Assembly: GCA_958428295.1 (NCBI GenBank)
Contig: CAUAFL010000005.1
Span: forward strand, 1 to 64,000
DNA from: an uncultured Bacillota bacterium
GTDB taxonomy: Bacteria > Bacillota_I > Bacilli_A > RF39 > UBA660
DNA length: 64,000 nucleotides
Direction: 5' to 3'
Part shown: one piece after another, positions 7,917-17,900 of the stretch
How positions within the stretch are numbered: position 1 is the first letter of the stretch
How the letters are laid out: each line of letters starts with the position of its first letter
Translations under genes and position numbers: made by a program
Notes under the pieces: model-generated
Databases searched by the model: none
What the model saw: only the letters and a program-made list of their open reading frames with translations
Told to the model about the DNA's origin: nothing

Positions 7917-9071
7917 CTAATGAGAAAAGAGAAAAGCCATATATAGTAAGAAGCCCAAATAAAGGATGCTGACAATGGCTCCATTAATTTTTTCAAAGGT
8001 CGTACTTTTGTATTTGACGCCAACGGCAACTAGCAACAAACAGCCTCCAATTAAGCCACCAATGTGCGCGGCATTATCAACGCCAGGCATAATAAAACCT
8101 AAGACTAAGTTAGCAATGATCACCGGTAAAATTTGACTTTTTATCACGCCACCTAAATAAACCCGGTAATGATAGCCAAAGTATAATAAGGCTCCTAACA
8201 GGCCAAAAATAGCGCCGCTTGCTCCCACACTAGCCACATTCGTATTGACGATTATAGACAATAAAGAGGCGGTGATAATGCTAAAGACATAAATACCAAG
8301 ATAACGGGCTTTGCCAACAAAACTTTCTAATTGCGTACCAATAATCCATAAGGCATACATGTTAAATAATAAATGAAAGATATTAGCGTGAATAAAAGCT
8401 CCTGTAACAAGGCGGTAATATTGTCCTAATTGAATGAAGGGACCATAAACTGCATATTTAGTGAACACTTCATCACTTGTTCCTAGTAACATAGGCACAA
8501 AGAAAGCAGCAATGTTGATAATTAGTAGCAGGTAGGTAATAAGCGGTTTTTTAGGGGTGAAAACATTTTCAATTCTTTCATGATCTTGTTGGTTATGGTG
8601 ATTAATATCATTGGTAATTTTCACGAATAGTTCCACTCCTTTTTCTGTAAATCGCAATTTCTTAGATAGATCGGGATAATGAGTTACAAGAATATCATTT
8701 TTTTTGACATCTTGGTCTTCTTTTACTGTAATAGCCGTAATATTTTTAAAAGACATTTCTTCTAAGTCAACATTGGTTCCTAAGTCTAAAAAGATACTGA
8801 GCGTATTCAGTTTAAAAGAGAGGGTTTTCGCCTTAATTTTACGTAAAATTCGATTCGTTTTAAACACATCGAATTTATATTGCTCTTCATTGTGAATATA
8901 GCCAGTTACAATGCGGACAATTTTATAATCTTCTTCTAAGTTTTCTAGCCAGATCTCATCATCGACGCCTTGTAAAATAATCGGATTATACCCCTTTTCG
9001 GTGATGAAATAATGGAGTAATTTCATCGCTAAAGTGTTTTTATCATCCAAAACAAATCGTTGTTCTTGCAT
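7917..9071 (-). CDS. Rhomboid-family intramembrane serine protease
   Basis: The 384-residue product has a long soluble N-terminal part (about 170 residues, mixed alpha/beta) before the rhomboid core, as in YqgP-type rhomboids. The core has HANIFHLLFNMYALW, the catalytic Ser in GASGAIFGLLGA (near 283) and the catalytic His in NAAHIGGLIGG (near 334), with at least six membrane helices. Rhomboids cut helices within the membrane. It is the last gene of its transcript, 24 bases after rluD. Confidence 0.92.
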   Translation of the reverse strand: MQEQRFVLDDKNTLAMKLLHYFITEKGYNPIILQGVDDEIWLENLEEDYKIVRIVTGYIHNEEQYKFDVFKTNRILRKIKAKTLSFKLNTLSIFLDLGTNVDLEEMSFKNITAITVKEDQDVKKNDILVTHYPDLSKKLRFTEKGVELFVKITNDINHHNQQDHERIENVFTPKKPLITYLLLIINIAAFFVPMLLGTSDEVFTKYAVYGPFIQLGQYYRLVTGAFIHANIFHLLFNMYALWIIGTQLESFVGKARYLGIYVFSIITASLLSIIVNTNVASVGASGAIFGLLGALLYFGYHYRVYLGGVIKSQILPVIIANLVLGFIMPGVDNAAHIGGLIGGCLLLVAVGVKYKSTTFEKINGAIVSILYLGFLLYMAFLFSH

Positions 9072-9094
9072 AGGATTCCTCCTTTAGATTATTA

Positions 9095-9991
9095 TTATAG
9101 CGCGCTTTTTTCATTTTGGCAATTGGCTAATAGTGCTTGAAATTCTTTTGGGGGAGTCACCTCAAAGAATAACTCCTTTCCTGTGAAGGGCTCCGTTAAC
9201 CGGATACTTTTAGAATGCAGCATCTGCCCAAAGTCTGTTGCTTTTTTGGTATTATAAACCGGATCATTGGTGATAGGATAGCCAATGTAGGCTAAGTGCA
9301 CCCTAATTTGGTGAGTGCGTCCAGTTTCGAGAATACATTCTATCAAGGTATTGTGTTGGTAACGTTCTATTACTTTAAAGTGAGTAATAGCTTCTTTACT
9401 ATGGTCACTTGTGACTTTCATCTGCTTTCGGTGGATGGGATCTCTTCCAATAGGGGCATCAATTGTTCCGGTCTCATGAGGAATAACCCCATCTACTAAC
9501 GCTAAGTAATGGCGCTCTACTTGTTTGTTTTTTAATAAGTTTCCCAAGGCTTCATGCATTCTATCGGTCTTGGCCACCAGCATTAGGCCACTGGTATCTT
9601 TATCTAGGCGATGAACAATTCCTGGTCGTAAATTATCTTGAGTAAAGAGTTGATAATGGTATAGTAAAGCATTGACTAACGTGTCATTCTGATGGCCAGG
9701 AGCCGGGTGAACGACTAGGCCACTTTGTTTGTTAATAATTAATAATTCTGTATCTTCATAGACAATTTCTAAAGGAATAGAAGTAGGCACTAAGGTGATG
9801 GGCTCTACTAATGATTCCGTAAGGAGAATTTCATCCCCTGGTTTCACCTGATAAGAAGCACTTTTGGTGGTGCCATTAACTAGCACTCTTCCCTGTTTGA
9901 TATATTTTTGAATTTTACTGCGACTACTGACCGCTAAGATGCTTAATACTTGATCAAGTCTCCCCTGTTCATCAGTTATTTCATAGGTCAT
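9095..9991 (-). CDS. rluD: 23S rRNA pseudouridine synthase, RluD family
   Basis: An S4 RNA-binding domain (about residues 10-70) precedes the catalytic domain. The catalytic Asp is in GIVHRLDKDTSGLMLVAKT, and ETGRTHQIRVHLAYIGYPI closes the RluA/RluC/RluD signature. The start at 9991 follows AGAGGTG; a GTG three codons earlier overlaps that SD. It overlaps the lspA end by 11 bases, as is common in Firmicutes. The exact modified position cannot be read from sequence. Confidence 0.92.
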   Translation of the reverse strand: MTYEITDEQGRLDQVLSILAVSSRSKIQKYIKQGRVLVNGTTKSASYQVKPGDEILLTESLVEPITLVPTSIPLEIVYEDTELLIINKQSGLVVHPAPGHQNDTLVNALLYHYQLFTQDNLRPGIVHRLDKDTSGLMLVAKTDRMHEALGNLLKNKQVERHYLALVDGVIPHETGTIDAPIGRDPIHRKQMKVTSDHSKEAITHFKVIERYQHNTLIECILETGRTHQIRVHLAYIGYPITNDPVYNTKKATDFGQMLHSKSIRLTEPFTGKELFFEVTPPKEFQALLANCQNEKSAL

Positions 9992-10436
9992 GTTTTTCAC
10001 CTCTTATCATTTCTAGGATAATTAAAAATATGCCGATGACAATGAGTATATCAGCTAAATTGAAAATAGGAAAAGCATAAGTACCAAACGTAAATTGTAA
10101 ATAGTCGGTTACATACCCATATAGAAGCCGGTCTAGTAAATTGCCTAATAAGCCCGCAAGGACAAAGGCATAGGCAAAAAGGGTTCGTTTAGAAGGCGTT
10201 GTTGTTTTGATTTCTCTGATGAGGAAAAAAAGAAAGAAAAAGGCAATGAGAATTAATAGCCAAGGATAATCTGACAACAATCCCCAAGCAGCCCCTTCAT
10301 TTTTTAAATAAGTAAGATGAAAAAAATGAGGAATGATGGTAAGGCGTGTGGTAAGAGTGTGCTTGATAAGCTGTTTAATTCCCACATCAAGAGCTGCAAG
10401 ACTAAGACTAATCGGTACTAGATACTGTTTTTTCAT
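9981..10436 (-). CDS. lspA: Lipoprotein signal peptidase II
   Basis: About 151 residues with four membrane helices. It has the family motifs LKNEGAAWGLL, GNLLDRLLYGYVTDYLQF and FNLADILIVIG. The Asp in VTDYL and the Asp in NLADI are the catalytic pair. It removes signal peptides from prolipoproteins after lipid addition. I chose the second of two adjacent ATGs for better spacing from AGGAGGG. It overlaps dnaE upstream and rluD downstream. Confidence 0.95.
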   Translation of the reverse strand: MKKQYLVPISLSLAALDVGIKQLIKHTLTTRLTIIPHFFHLTYLKNEGAAWGLLSDYPWLLILIAFFFLFFLIREIKTTTPSKRTLFAYAFVLAGLLGNLLDRLLYGYVTDYLQFTFGTYAFPIFNLADILIVIGIFLIILEMIRGEKHDL

Positions 10437-13380
10437 CATCTACCCTCCTTATCACTTGCAATTTGTCAACAATCATTTGTATTTGATCAAGTCTTTTTTC
10501 AACTTTTCCGGTAATAAGACAAAGATCCCCTTTTTCCACTTGTTGATAATTTTGGTAAATTCGGGGAAATAAAGTAAAGTCAAGAATTCTAGTCGCATCA
10601 CTTCCTGAGAAGAAGGCCATTGTCTCTCCTTTTTTTGTGGTAATCGTTTTAATTTTTTCAATCATTACCAACACTGAAATCCTACGATTATAATATTTTT
10701 CTAGTGTTTCTAAGGAACAAACATGAGGATATTGCTTTATATACATCGTAGTGGGATGATTACTAATATAAAAACCAAAAGTTTGCTGTTCTTGTTCTAA
10801 TAGTTCAGATTTACTGTATTCCTCTAGGTATGCCAATTCCGGTAAAAGAACCAAACTAGGATCTAAGTCCTTGGTTAATTCAGCATAATTCATTAACGAT
10901 TCAAGCTGTTCGATTAAAGCTCTCTTGCTATATCCAAACTGTCGAAAACAATCAGCATAAATTAAGGCTTCCAGTTGTTTTTTTGTCACTTTATGAATTA
11001 CTAGGCGACTAAAGGCTGCGAAAAGGTCTTCAAAGGGCTGATTTCCTCGGGAAGATAAAATTGTTTTACAGACACTAACACCAATTCCCTTAATGCTCGA
11101 AAACGGAAAGACAATACCCTCTTCGTTTAGGGTAAAGCGGTCACTACTTTGATTAATCTCTGGTTTGACAACAGAGATTTGTTGACTGCGTACTTCTACT
11201 AAATACTGTCTAGTTTTGCTTTCAATTCCAATGACATTACTTAATAGATTGGCATAGAAAGCCTTTTGGGCATGTACCTTTAAATACCCCATTTTGTAGG
11301 CCACTAAACTATATGCTACTGCATGTGAACGATTGAAGCCATAGCCGGCAAATTTTAAAATCAAATCAAAAAGTTGCTTAGTAATCGCCGGATCTCGGCC
11401 TTTTTCTTGGGCCTTTTGTTGAAATTTAGTTTGCTCTTGTTGTAATACTTCTAATTTCTTTTTACTAATGGCTCGTCTTAAAATATCTGCTTCCCCTAAA
11501 GAATAACCAGCATAAAGACTAGCTACTTGCATTATCTGTTCTTGATAAATCATAATACCATGCGTCTTTTTCAAGATTGGCTCGAGAATAGGATCAGGAT
11601 AAGTAACAGGTTCTTTTTTCTCTTTTCGAGCAATATAGGTATCAATATTCGCAGCAGGACCAGGGCGAAATAAAGCAATCGCTGCGACGATGTCTTCAAA
11701 ATCATTTGGTTTTAACTTCCGTAAGAAATTACGCATTCCTGGTGATTCAAATTGAAAGATGCCACTGGTATTTCCTTCTTTAAAAAGAGAAAAAACAGCT
11801 GGGTCATCTAAAGGAATTGTATTAAAATCTAACGTTTCTTCTTGGCTATCTTTGATAATATTCATAATTAATGTTAAATTTTTAATTCCTAGAAAATCCA
11901 TTTTTAAAAGACCTAATTCTTCTAGATAATTCATTGAATAACTAGTTAGATATAAACCATCGGACATCGTTAGCGGAAGAATTTCGTCTAAAGGATACTG
12001 AGACATCACAATGCCAGCGGCATGGGTGCCTATTTGTCGAGGAAATCCTTCTATTGTTAAAGCAATTTGATAGAGTTTTTGTAGTGTTGGATCATTTTCT
12101 AAAAACGTGCGAAAACTAGCATTCGTCTTTAAGAAATCACTTAATTTATCCTTACTCATAGCAGGTAAGTAGCTAGTTAGTTTATCAATTTTATATAACG
12201 GAATATTAAGAACTCGACCGACATCACGAAGGACTTGTTTGGCCGCTAAGGTAGCGAAAGTAACAATTCCCGCTACATTTTTTTTACCATATTTTTCAGT
12301 GACATAAGTAATTACTTCACTACGATAGGCATCTGGTAAATCCGTATCAATATCCGGCATACTCACCCGTTCCGGATTTAAAAAACGTTCAAACAATAAA
12401 TCATAATGTAAAGGATCAATTTCTGTAATTCCTAAACAATAAGCCACGAGACTGCCAGCGGCACTTCCTCTACCGGGCCCAACTAAAATATGTCTTTTTT
12501 TCGCATAACGAATAAAATCATAAACAATTAAAAAATAATTAGCAAACCCCATTCGATTGATAATGGTAAGCTCATACATCAAACGTTTTTTATAAGAAGT
12601 AGGAACCTCTTCTTTTAAGCGGCGCTTTAAACCGGCCTTACTTAGCTCTTGTAAATACTCTTCAGCACATAGATTATTGGGACACTTATATAAAGGTAAA
12701 CATAAGGTTGCCTTGGGCAATACCAAGTGACAACTATCGGCAATCTTCAGGGTGTTTAATAGGCCTTCATTATGACTATAAGCTAACGTATCCCGTCCTA
12801 AAAATTGGTGATCCGCTAATTCATAAGAAACATCATCACTTATGGTTTTTCCATCACGAATCATATATAAATAACGTAATATCTCTTGCTCTTTGGCTTC
12901 TTTATATAAACACTGCGGCAAATAAACAAGTTGCTTCGTTTTAGTTAATACCTGTGCCTCTTCTTCTAAATTACGATATCCTACATAGAGCTCTGTTAAT
13001 ACATTATGATAAGCTTCAAAAAAATCTAAAGAGGAAAATGGTAAAATAAAAAGAAGACTTTCTTGATGCTCTATTACCGCTTCAGATGTTAATTGATTAA
13101 TATTTTGCAAAGTACTTAATTTAATTAAATTTTGATAGCCCTTATAGTCTTTTACAAAAGCTAATAGCGTATGGTTTTCAAGATGCATTTCTAAGCCGAT
13201 GACTGGTTTGACATTCTCCTGCTGGCATAATTTAATAAATTCTATCGTAGCATACATATTGTCATCACAAAGGAAAACGGCTTGTTGCTGCCTTTTTTTA
13301 CTTAGTGCAATAATATCATTTAACGTTAATAGGCTACTGAGTAATGAATAGTTACTTTTCACATATATTGTATTATACAT
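10408..13380 (-). CDS. dnaE: DNA polymerase III alpha subunit, DnaE type
   Basis: At 990 residues this is shorter than the proteobacterial form and close to Gram-positive DnaE. The order is PHP, polymerase, helix-hairpin-helix and OB fold. Catalytic acids are in MPDIDTDLPDAYR; FQFESPGMRNFLRKL and GYGFNRSHAVAYS are typical. The PHP domain is degenerate: the early metal-binding His positions read VKSNYSLL and LCDDNMY, so it probably does not proofread. In Bacilli, DnaE extends primers before PolC takes over. The ATG at 13380 follows AGGCAGGTG. It is first of the dnaE-lspA-rluD-rhomboid unit. Confidence 0.96.
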   Translation of the reverse strand: MYNTIYVKSNYSLLSSLLTLNDIIALSKKRQQQAVFLCDDNMYATIEFIKLCQQENVKPVIGLEMHLENHTLLAFVKDYKGYQNLIKLSTLQNINQLTSEAVIEHQESLLFILPFSSLDFFEAYHNVLTELYVGYRNLEEEAQVLTKTKQLVYLPQCLYKEAKEQEILRYLYMIRDGKTISDDVSYELADHQFLGRDTLAYSHNEGLLNTLKIADSCHLVLPKATLCLPLYKCPNNLCAEEYLQELSKAGLKRRLKEEVPTSYKKRLMYELTIINRMGFANYFLIVYDFIRYAKKRHILVGPGRGSAAGSLVAYCLGITEIDPLHYDLLFERFLNPERVSMPDIDTDLPDAYRSEVITYVTEKYGKKNVAGIVTFATLAAKQVLRDVGRVLNIPLYKIDKLTSYLPAMSKDKLSDFLKTNASFRTFLENDPTLQKLYQIALTIEGFPRQIGTHAAGIVMSQYPLDEILPLTMSDGLYLTSYSMNYLEELGLLKMDFLGIKNLTLIMNIIKDSQEETLDFNTIPLDDPAVFSLFKEGNTSGIFQFESPGMRNFLRKLKPNDFEDIVAAIALFRPGPAANIDTYIARKEKKEPVTYPDPILEPILKKTHGIMIYQEQIMQVASLYAGYSLGEADILRRAISKKKLEVLQQEQTKFQQKAQEKGRDPAITKQLFDLILKFAGYGFNRSHAVAYSLVAYKMGYLKVHAQKAFYANLLSNVIGIESKTRQYLVEVRSQQISVVKPEINQSSDRFTLNEEGIVFPFSSIKGIGVSVCKTILSSRGNQPFEDLFAAFSRLVIHKVTKKQLEALIYADCFRQFGYSKRALIEQLESLMNYAELTKDLDPSLVLLPELAYLEEYSKSELLEQEQQTFGFYISNHPTTMYIKQYPHVCSLETLEKYYNRRISVLVMIEKIKTITTKKGETMAFFSGSDATRILDFTLFPRIYQNYQQVEKGDLCLITGKVEKRLDQIQMIVDKLQVIRRVDDEKTVSSTD

Positions 13381-13474
13381 CTTGATTCACCTGCCTTTAG
13401 GTCTTTATTGTATCATACATTTGTACTGTTTTAAATCCCCTTTTCAGTTTTTTTGAAGGGATCATTGGTTTTAT

Positions 13475-13503
13475 TTGACTTTACAGGGTAAATATGGTAA
13501 AGT
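13475..13503 (+). promoter_or_regulatory. Promoter of rpmB
   Basis: TTGACT (13475-13480), 17-base spacer, TAAAGT (13498-13503). AAGGAGGAG at 13525-13533 is the SD for rpmB. Confidence 0.75.
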
Positions 13504-13538
13504 TATAAAGCAGAAATGATTATGAAGGAGGAGTCAAC

Positions 13539-13742
13539 ATGGCCGTAAAAATTACTAATAAAAAACCTTTATCAGGAAATAGACGATCTCATGCTTGTAA
13601 CGCTACTAAAATGCAGCAAAAACCTAATTTACAAGTAGTAACCCTTGAAGATGGTACGAAAGTACGAATGAGTGCTAGAGAACTTAGAAGCATTCGAAAA
13701 CAACGGGCAGTCAATACTGATGTAGAAGTAGAAGCTGCTTAG
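13539..13742 (+). CDS. rpmB: 50S ribosomal protein L28
   Basis: The 67-residue basic protein matches L28 from its first residues (KKPLSGNRRSHACNATK), then KPNLQVV, KVRMSARELRSIRK. It sits in the large ribosomal subunit near the tRNA exit region. It has its own promoter and a terminator at 13837-13883, so it is monocistronic and diverges from dnaE. Confidence 0.96.
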   Translation: MAVKITNKKPLSGNRRSHACNATKMQQKPNLQVVTLEDGTKVRMSARELRSIRKQRAVNTDVEVEAA

Positions 13743-13836
13743 TTAGGATAAAAGAATCGTTTCAACTGTTCTTTTAGAGTGTTAACGAACTACTAACTTA
13801 GAAAAAACTATGTTTTCTAAAAGTGTGAGTTTTAAT

Positions 13837-13883
13837 AAAAAAGAGTAATGATTGGTATAAAAACCCTAACATTGCTCTTTTTT
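13837..13883. terminator. Two-way terminator between rpmB and the accessory cassette
   Basis: A 14-bp stem (AAAAAAGAGTAATG with CATTGCTCTTTTTT, one wobble pair) that has a T run on either strand. It separates the rightward rpmB from the leftward cassette. Confidence 0.8.
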
Positions 13884-13909
13884 GATGTTTTTGTGGGAAA
13901 TATAAAATG

Positions 13910-14941
13910 TCAACAACCTGAAGACTCCATATCAGTTGTTTTTTCTAATTTTATATTTGTCCCATCAAATTTATATATATTAGGTATCATTATAGTTTTC
14001 TCTTTAAGTAAATCTTCTTGTTTGATATCTAATGATTGTTCTATCGTTGGGCTAGTATTGACCATTACATATTTGCTATTGATATTATCTATAAACTTAG
14101 ACGCATTTTCATTATCTAAAGTAAATATAGATGAACAATATTTTGAACTATTATAGTTAATATAAGTGATTGCCTCCTCAATATCCTCCACAAATATGGC
14201 ATTTTCTGCTTGGATTTTCAAATTACTATTGATATAGATATGTACATTTAATCCTTGCATTAGTATTTTCTTTATAAAATCAATATCTTTTAATGAATCT
14301 ATATAAATATCATAATTTTGATAACCAGATACAATTGTTTCAGTTGTGCATTCATTTACATATTTATTGATAAATTCACTATCTCCAATAATAACAGTCT
14401 TATTTATGGATTTAAAATTGGCAAAGAATTCATTAGAACGCATCGTTACAGAATGTTGAAACATTTCTTTCTTTAGATTCTCTTTTTCTAAAATTGTTTG
14501 AATTATATGTATCAACAATCCATTCGTTCCACCCATATAACCATCATAAGTAAATATCATGGTATTGTGTGTAAGTAAACCTAAGAATATCATTTCTAAC
14601 ATAGTATATGTATTTCCATCAAACATAACTAGTACAACACCAAGTTTTGTATATAATGTAGAATTAAGAAGTTGATTATCCATTAGAGAAATCTTGTCTT
14701 TTGTTTTCATTAAGGGATCTATATTTTCATATTTTTTTAATATTTTCTCTATTAAATTATTATCTAGTTTAAATCCATTCTTGTTGTTCATATCTATTTC
14801 GTCTGTACTTTCAAATAATTTAATATTTTCTCTTATTGCTTTTGCAAAGTTTGAAACTAATTCTTTCTCAGAATTATACTTATCATTTCTATTTGCGATT
14901 AAAGCCTTATTGATCATATTTTTTACACTATCTTGCTCCAT
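13910..14941 (-). CDS. ProA/aldehyde-dehydrogenase-like protein without catalytic Cys
   Basis: The layout of this 343-residue protein follows gamma-glutamyl phosphate reductase (ProA). It has KLGVVLVMFDGNTYTMLEM near the start, then GGTNGLLIHII, and a late stretch, VEDIEEAITYINYNSSKYCSSIFT, FIDNINSKYVMVNTS, close to the ProA pattern. The ALDH-type catalytic Cys is not found where ProA has it (here IYINSNLKIQAENA). NAD and substrate motifs are weak, so I infer a non-enzymatic or altered relative. It overlaps the 1661-residue gene by 14 bases, with AGGGGA before its start, so the two are coupled. It is markedly AT-rich. Confidence 0.55.
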   Translation of the reverse strand: MEQDSVKNMINKALIANRNDKYNSEKELVSNFAKAIRENIKLFESTDEIDMNNKNGFKLDNNLIEKILKKYENIDPLMKTKDKISLMDNQLLNSTLYTKLGVVLVMFDGNTYTMLEMIFLGLLTHNTMIFTYDGYMGGTNGLLIHIIQTILEKENLKKEMFQHSVTMRSNEFFANFKSINKTVIIGDSEFINKYVNECTTETIVSGYQNYDIYIDSLKDIDFIKKILMQGLNVHIYINSNLKIQAENAIFVEDIEEAITYINYNSSKYCSSIFTLDNENASKFIDNINSKYVMVNTSPTIEQSLDIKQEDLLKEKTIMIPNIYKFDGTNIKLEKTTDMESSGC

Positions 14942-17900
14942 GTGATAATCCCCTCTCTTCCTCTATTTCTGCTTCTAAATTCCTAGCCTTATTGCACATT
15001 TCTTGTTGCTCTTGACTTAAATGACTTATATTAAAGCTCTTTTCTTTTCCACCAATTTGGTCTATTGCCATTCCTATTTGCATTGCGACTTTGTCAGTGA
15101 TATCCTCTTGTTGTCCTCGATTATTAAATGAAGTGTTGTATAAGATATCTCCTACTATTATTTCTTCCTCAGTTGTATCATATATTATTGCAAAATTGGC
15201 GTTCATTATTATTCGTGTTGTTTCAGGATTTAACCCATAGTGATAAGCAATATTGGAAACAATTTTGTCTGTTTCATCTGCTTGAGTTCTTCCAGAATAA
15301 TTATCTTTTTTGGTGGCAAGTTCTAGTTTTTGAAGCATTAATGCATCTTGTTGCTTTGTATTGCTATTATCGTGAATGACAAATTCATCAGAATAGATAG
15401 TTGGTGTTTCATAACTAGAGGTTGTAACTTCTTGTTCACCTGCAATGACATATTGCGTCTTTGAATCAGATGTATATAATCCGTGACTCAAATTAACAGG
15501 TGGTATGAAATCTAATGGTCTAGCAACTTTTGACTTATCTTGTTGAGAATTTCTTTCCAATGAATCCGCAATATCATTATAACCTAGACCAACTGTAACT
15601 TTGCCTAATTTCAATGCTTGATACTGTTCTTCTGTTATTTTTCCTTCATCTAATGCTTTTTTAAACTCTTCTTCGTCTTTTGTAATTAGTTCTTCTCCTG
15701 CTTGTTGATATAATGCAAATACTGTATCGGTGAATTGTTCTGTGCTGTTTCCTCCGCGATTTGCTCTAGTAAATGCTTTTTCCGGTATTTCAATGTTATC
15801 AAAGCATAAGACATTTTGATTTCTCCACACCCAACTTTGGGCAACAGTATTTCCTTCTTCATCCTTTATTATAAATACTCTACCATTTTTATCAACCATA
15901 CTATGTTCCATACTTGTTTCAGCTTGATTTCCTAATTCTTGACAGCAATCTGTTAAAGTTCCTATGGCAAGGGCAAGTGGGTCATCTAATCTTAACATTT
16001 CATAAGTGTATTCTCCATTTTTAGCATGGATTCTTGGGATACTACTAAAGGTCCTTGATTTACCATAATTATATATTTGTTGCAATGTATCAAAACTTCT
16101 TTGGTCATATCCTGCCAGCCTAGAAATTTCTGCAAGTCTTTCGTTTCCCACTTGAACATTGTCATAAATATTAGATCTTATAAATTTCATTGCTAAATCA
16201 AGCGTTAATACTCTATTGCTATTAAATGTTTTAATTTCTACCCATTGTTTTTGCATAGAACTGATATAGGCTATGTATTCATCTGAAGAGAGTATTGTGT
16301 CCATATTTTTCAATATGAAATCTCTGAAATCAGGCTCATATTTCATTTCAAAACCACCAAATAATTTATGGGCCTTATCTACTGTTAATATAGTGGGAAC
16401 ATTAGCATCTTCCATTATACTTCTCAAAGTTTTAACCATACTTTTATTTTGTTGAGAGTTTATTTTTAATGTGTATGTACTATCTTCGGTTTGGCCATAA
16501 CATTGTTGTATCAATGCTAATTGTTTATGATATTCTTCTACCATCTTTGGATCAGGCGTATCTCCCAAAGAGGAAATTTGTTGTTGTATGAAATCTAACA
16601 TTCTTTGCATATCTTGTGGTGCTATTGTTTTAGGGACATCACAAAATAACTGCATAGTTTTATTAAAACCATCCATATCATTATCAAAGACCCCAAAACA
16701 CATGCTTGCTTTTAGTAAGGCTGCTTTTGAATCATCGTTAATATTGTATCTTTCAACTCTCATTAATTGCGACCACTTTTTACCGGAAGCAATAAATTGA
16801 TCTGCTTGTTCAAAAGGAAATTCTTTCATCACAACGTGGTGTGGAACAAAATGAAGTTTATCATACCAAGAAGATAGAAGATCAAATTTGGCTTCATCTA
16901 ACATCTCCATTACAGACTCCGGATTTTTCATTCCTATTCTTAATGCCTCTTGTTCTCCATAGTTTTTAAAAAGTTGTTCTAAACCAAAAATACCCATCTC
17001 TCGCTTTTTAAGACTTAATAGTATATTTTTCCCTTCAAGATAAGGAAGCCACTCTTTATGTTGGCTTAAAAGTTCAAAAGTCAAAGGAGTATGAAGGGTA
17101 TCATTATAGAAGACTGTTTTCAATTCAACAGGTGCATTTTCATCTAGGAATAATTCTGGATGTTCTTGACCAAGCACTGCTCTTGCACCTTCATTATAGC
17201 TTACTCTTTTTACAGTGATTCCTTCTACCATTTGCTGTCTTATAAGGTTATCTAATTCATCTATATTACTACTATTTATAGTAGTAATGTTAATTTGACA
17301 ACCCGCTATATATGAGCCATATTTATCAAACAATTGAAACAATCTATCATTATCAAATCCTAATTGTTGGCACTTTCTAACAAAGTCACTTACCTCCCTA
17401 TTGCAAACAGAGCCAATATCTTTTCCATGCAAAAATTGTTTCCATTCTGAATGACTCTGTATTATTTCTGGACTAATTTTTTTTTGATAGAACAAATTTT
17501 GTAATTCTTCTGGAGCACTTTCCTCTAAAAATACATCAGGATATCTTTCTATAAATCCTCTTGGCATACTCTTATTATTATAAAAAAATTGTCTGTTTTT
17601 GATTGCTGTATATATATTTGCAATTATACATTCATATTGTTTTTCCTTTTCCAGTGAAATATCAATATTAAACCTAGAACCATTTATACAATGTCCATAT
17701 TTAGATATTAATTCTAATATTTCTTCTTGAGAAAAATTTATTCTTAATGCTTCATATAAATTCATTTGTTGAGCATAAACATATCCGTTTCTATCTTGGT
17801 TTTTTAAGTTATAAACATTTATTTCTTTATTAGCTAAACATTTGCTTAAATCTATTTTCATTAAGAATGGAATCCATTCTGGATGTTCATAAATATCTTT

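Noticed and set aside
10473..10661. Extra small leftward frame inside dnaE
   Set aside because: It overlaps dnaE in another frame, has no SD and reads as a shadow of the dnaE codons.
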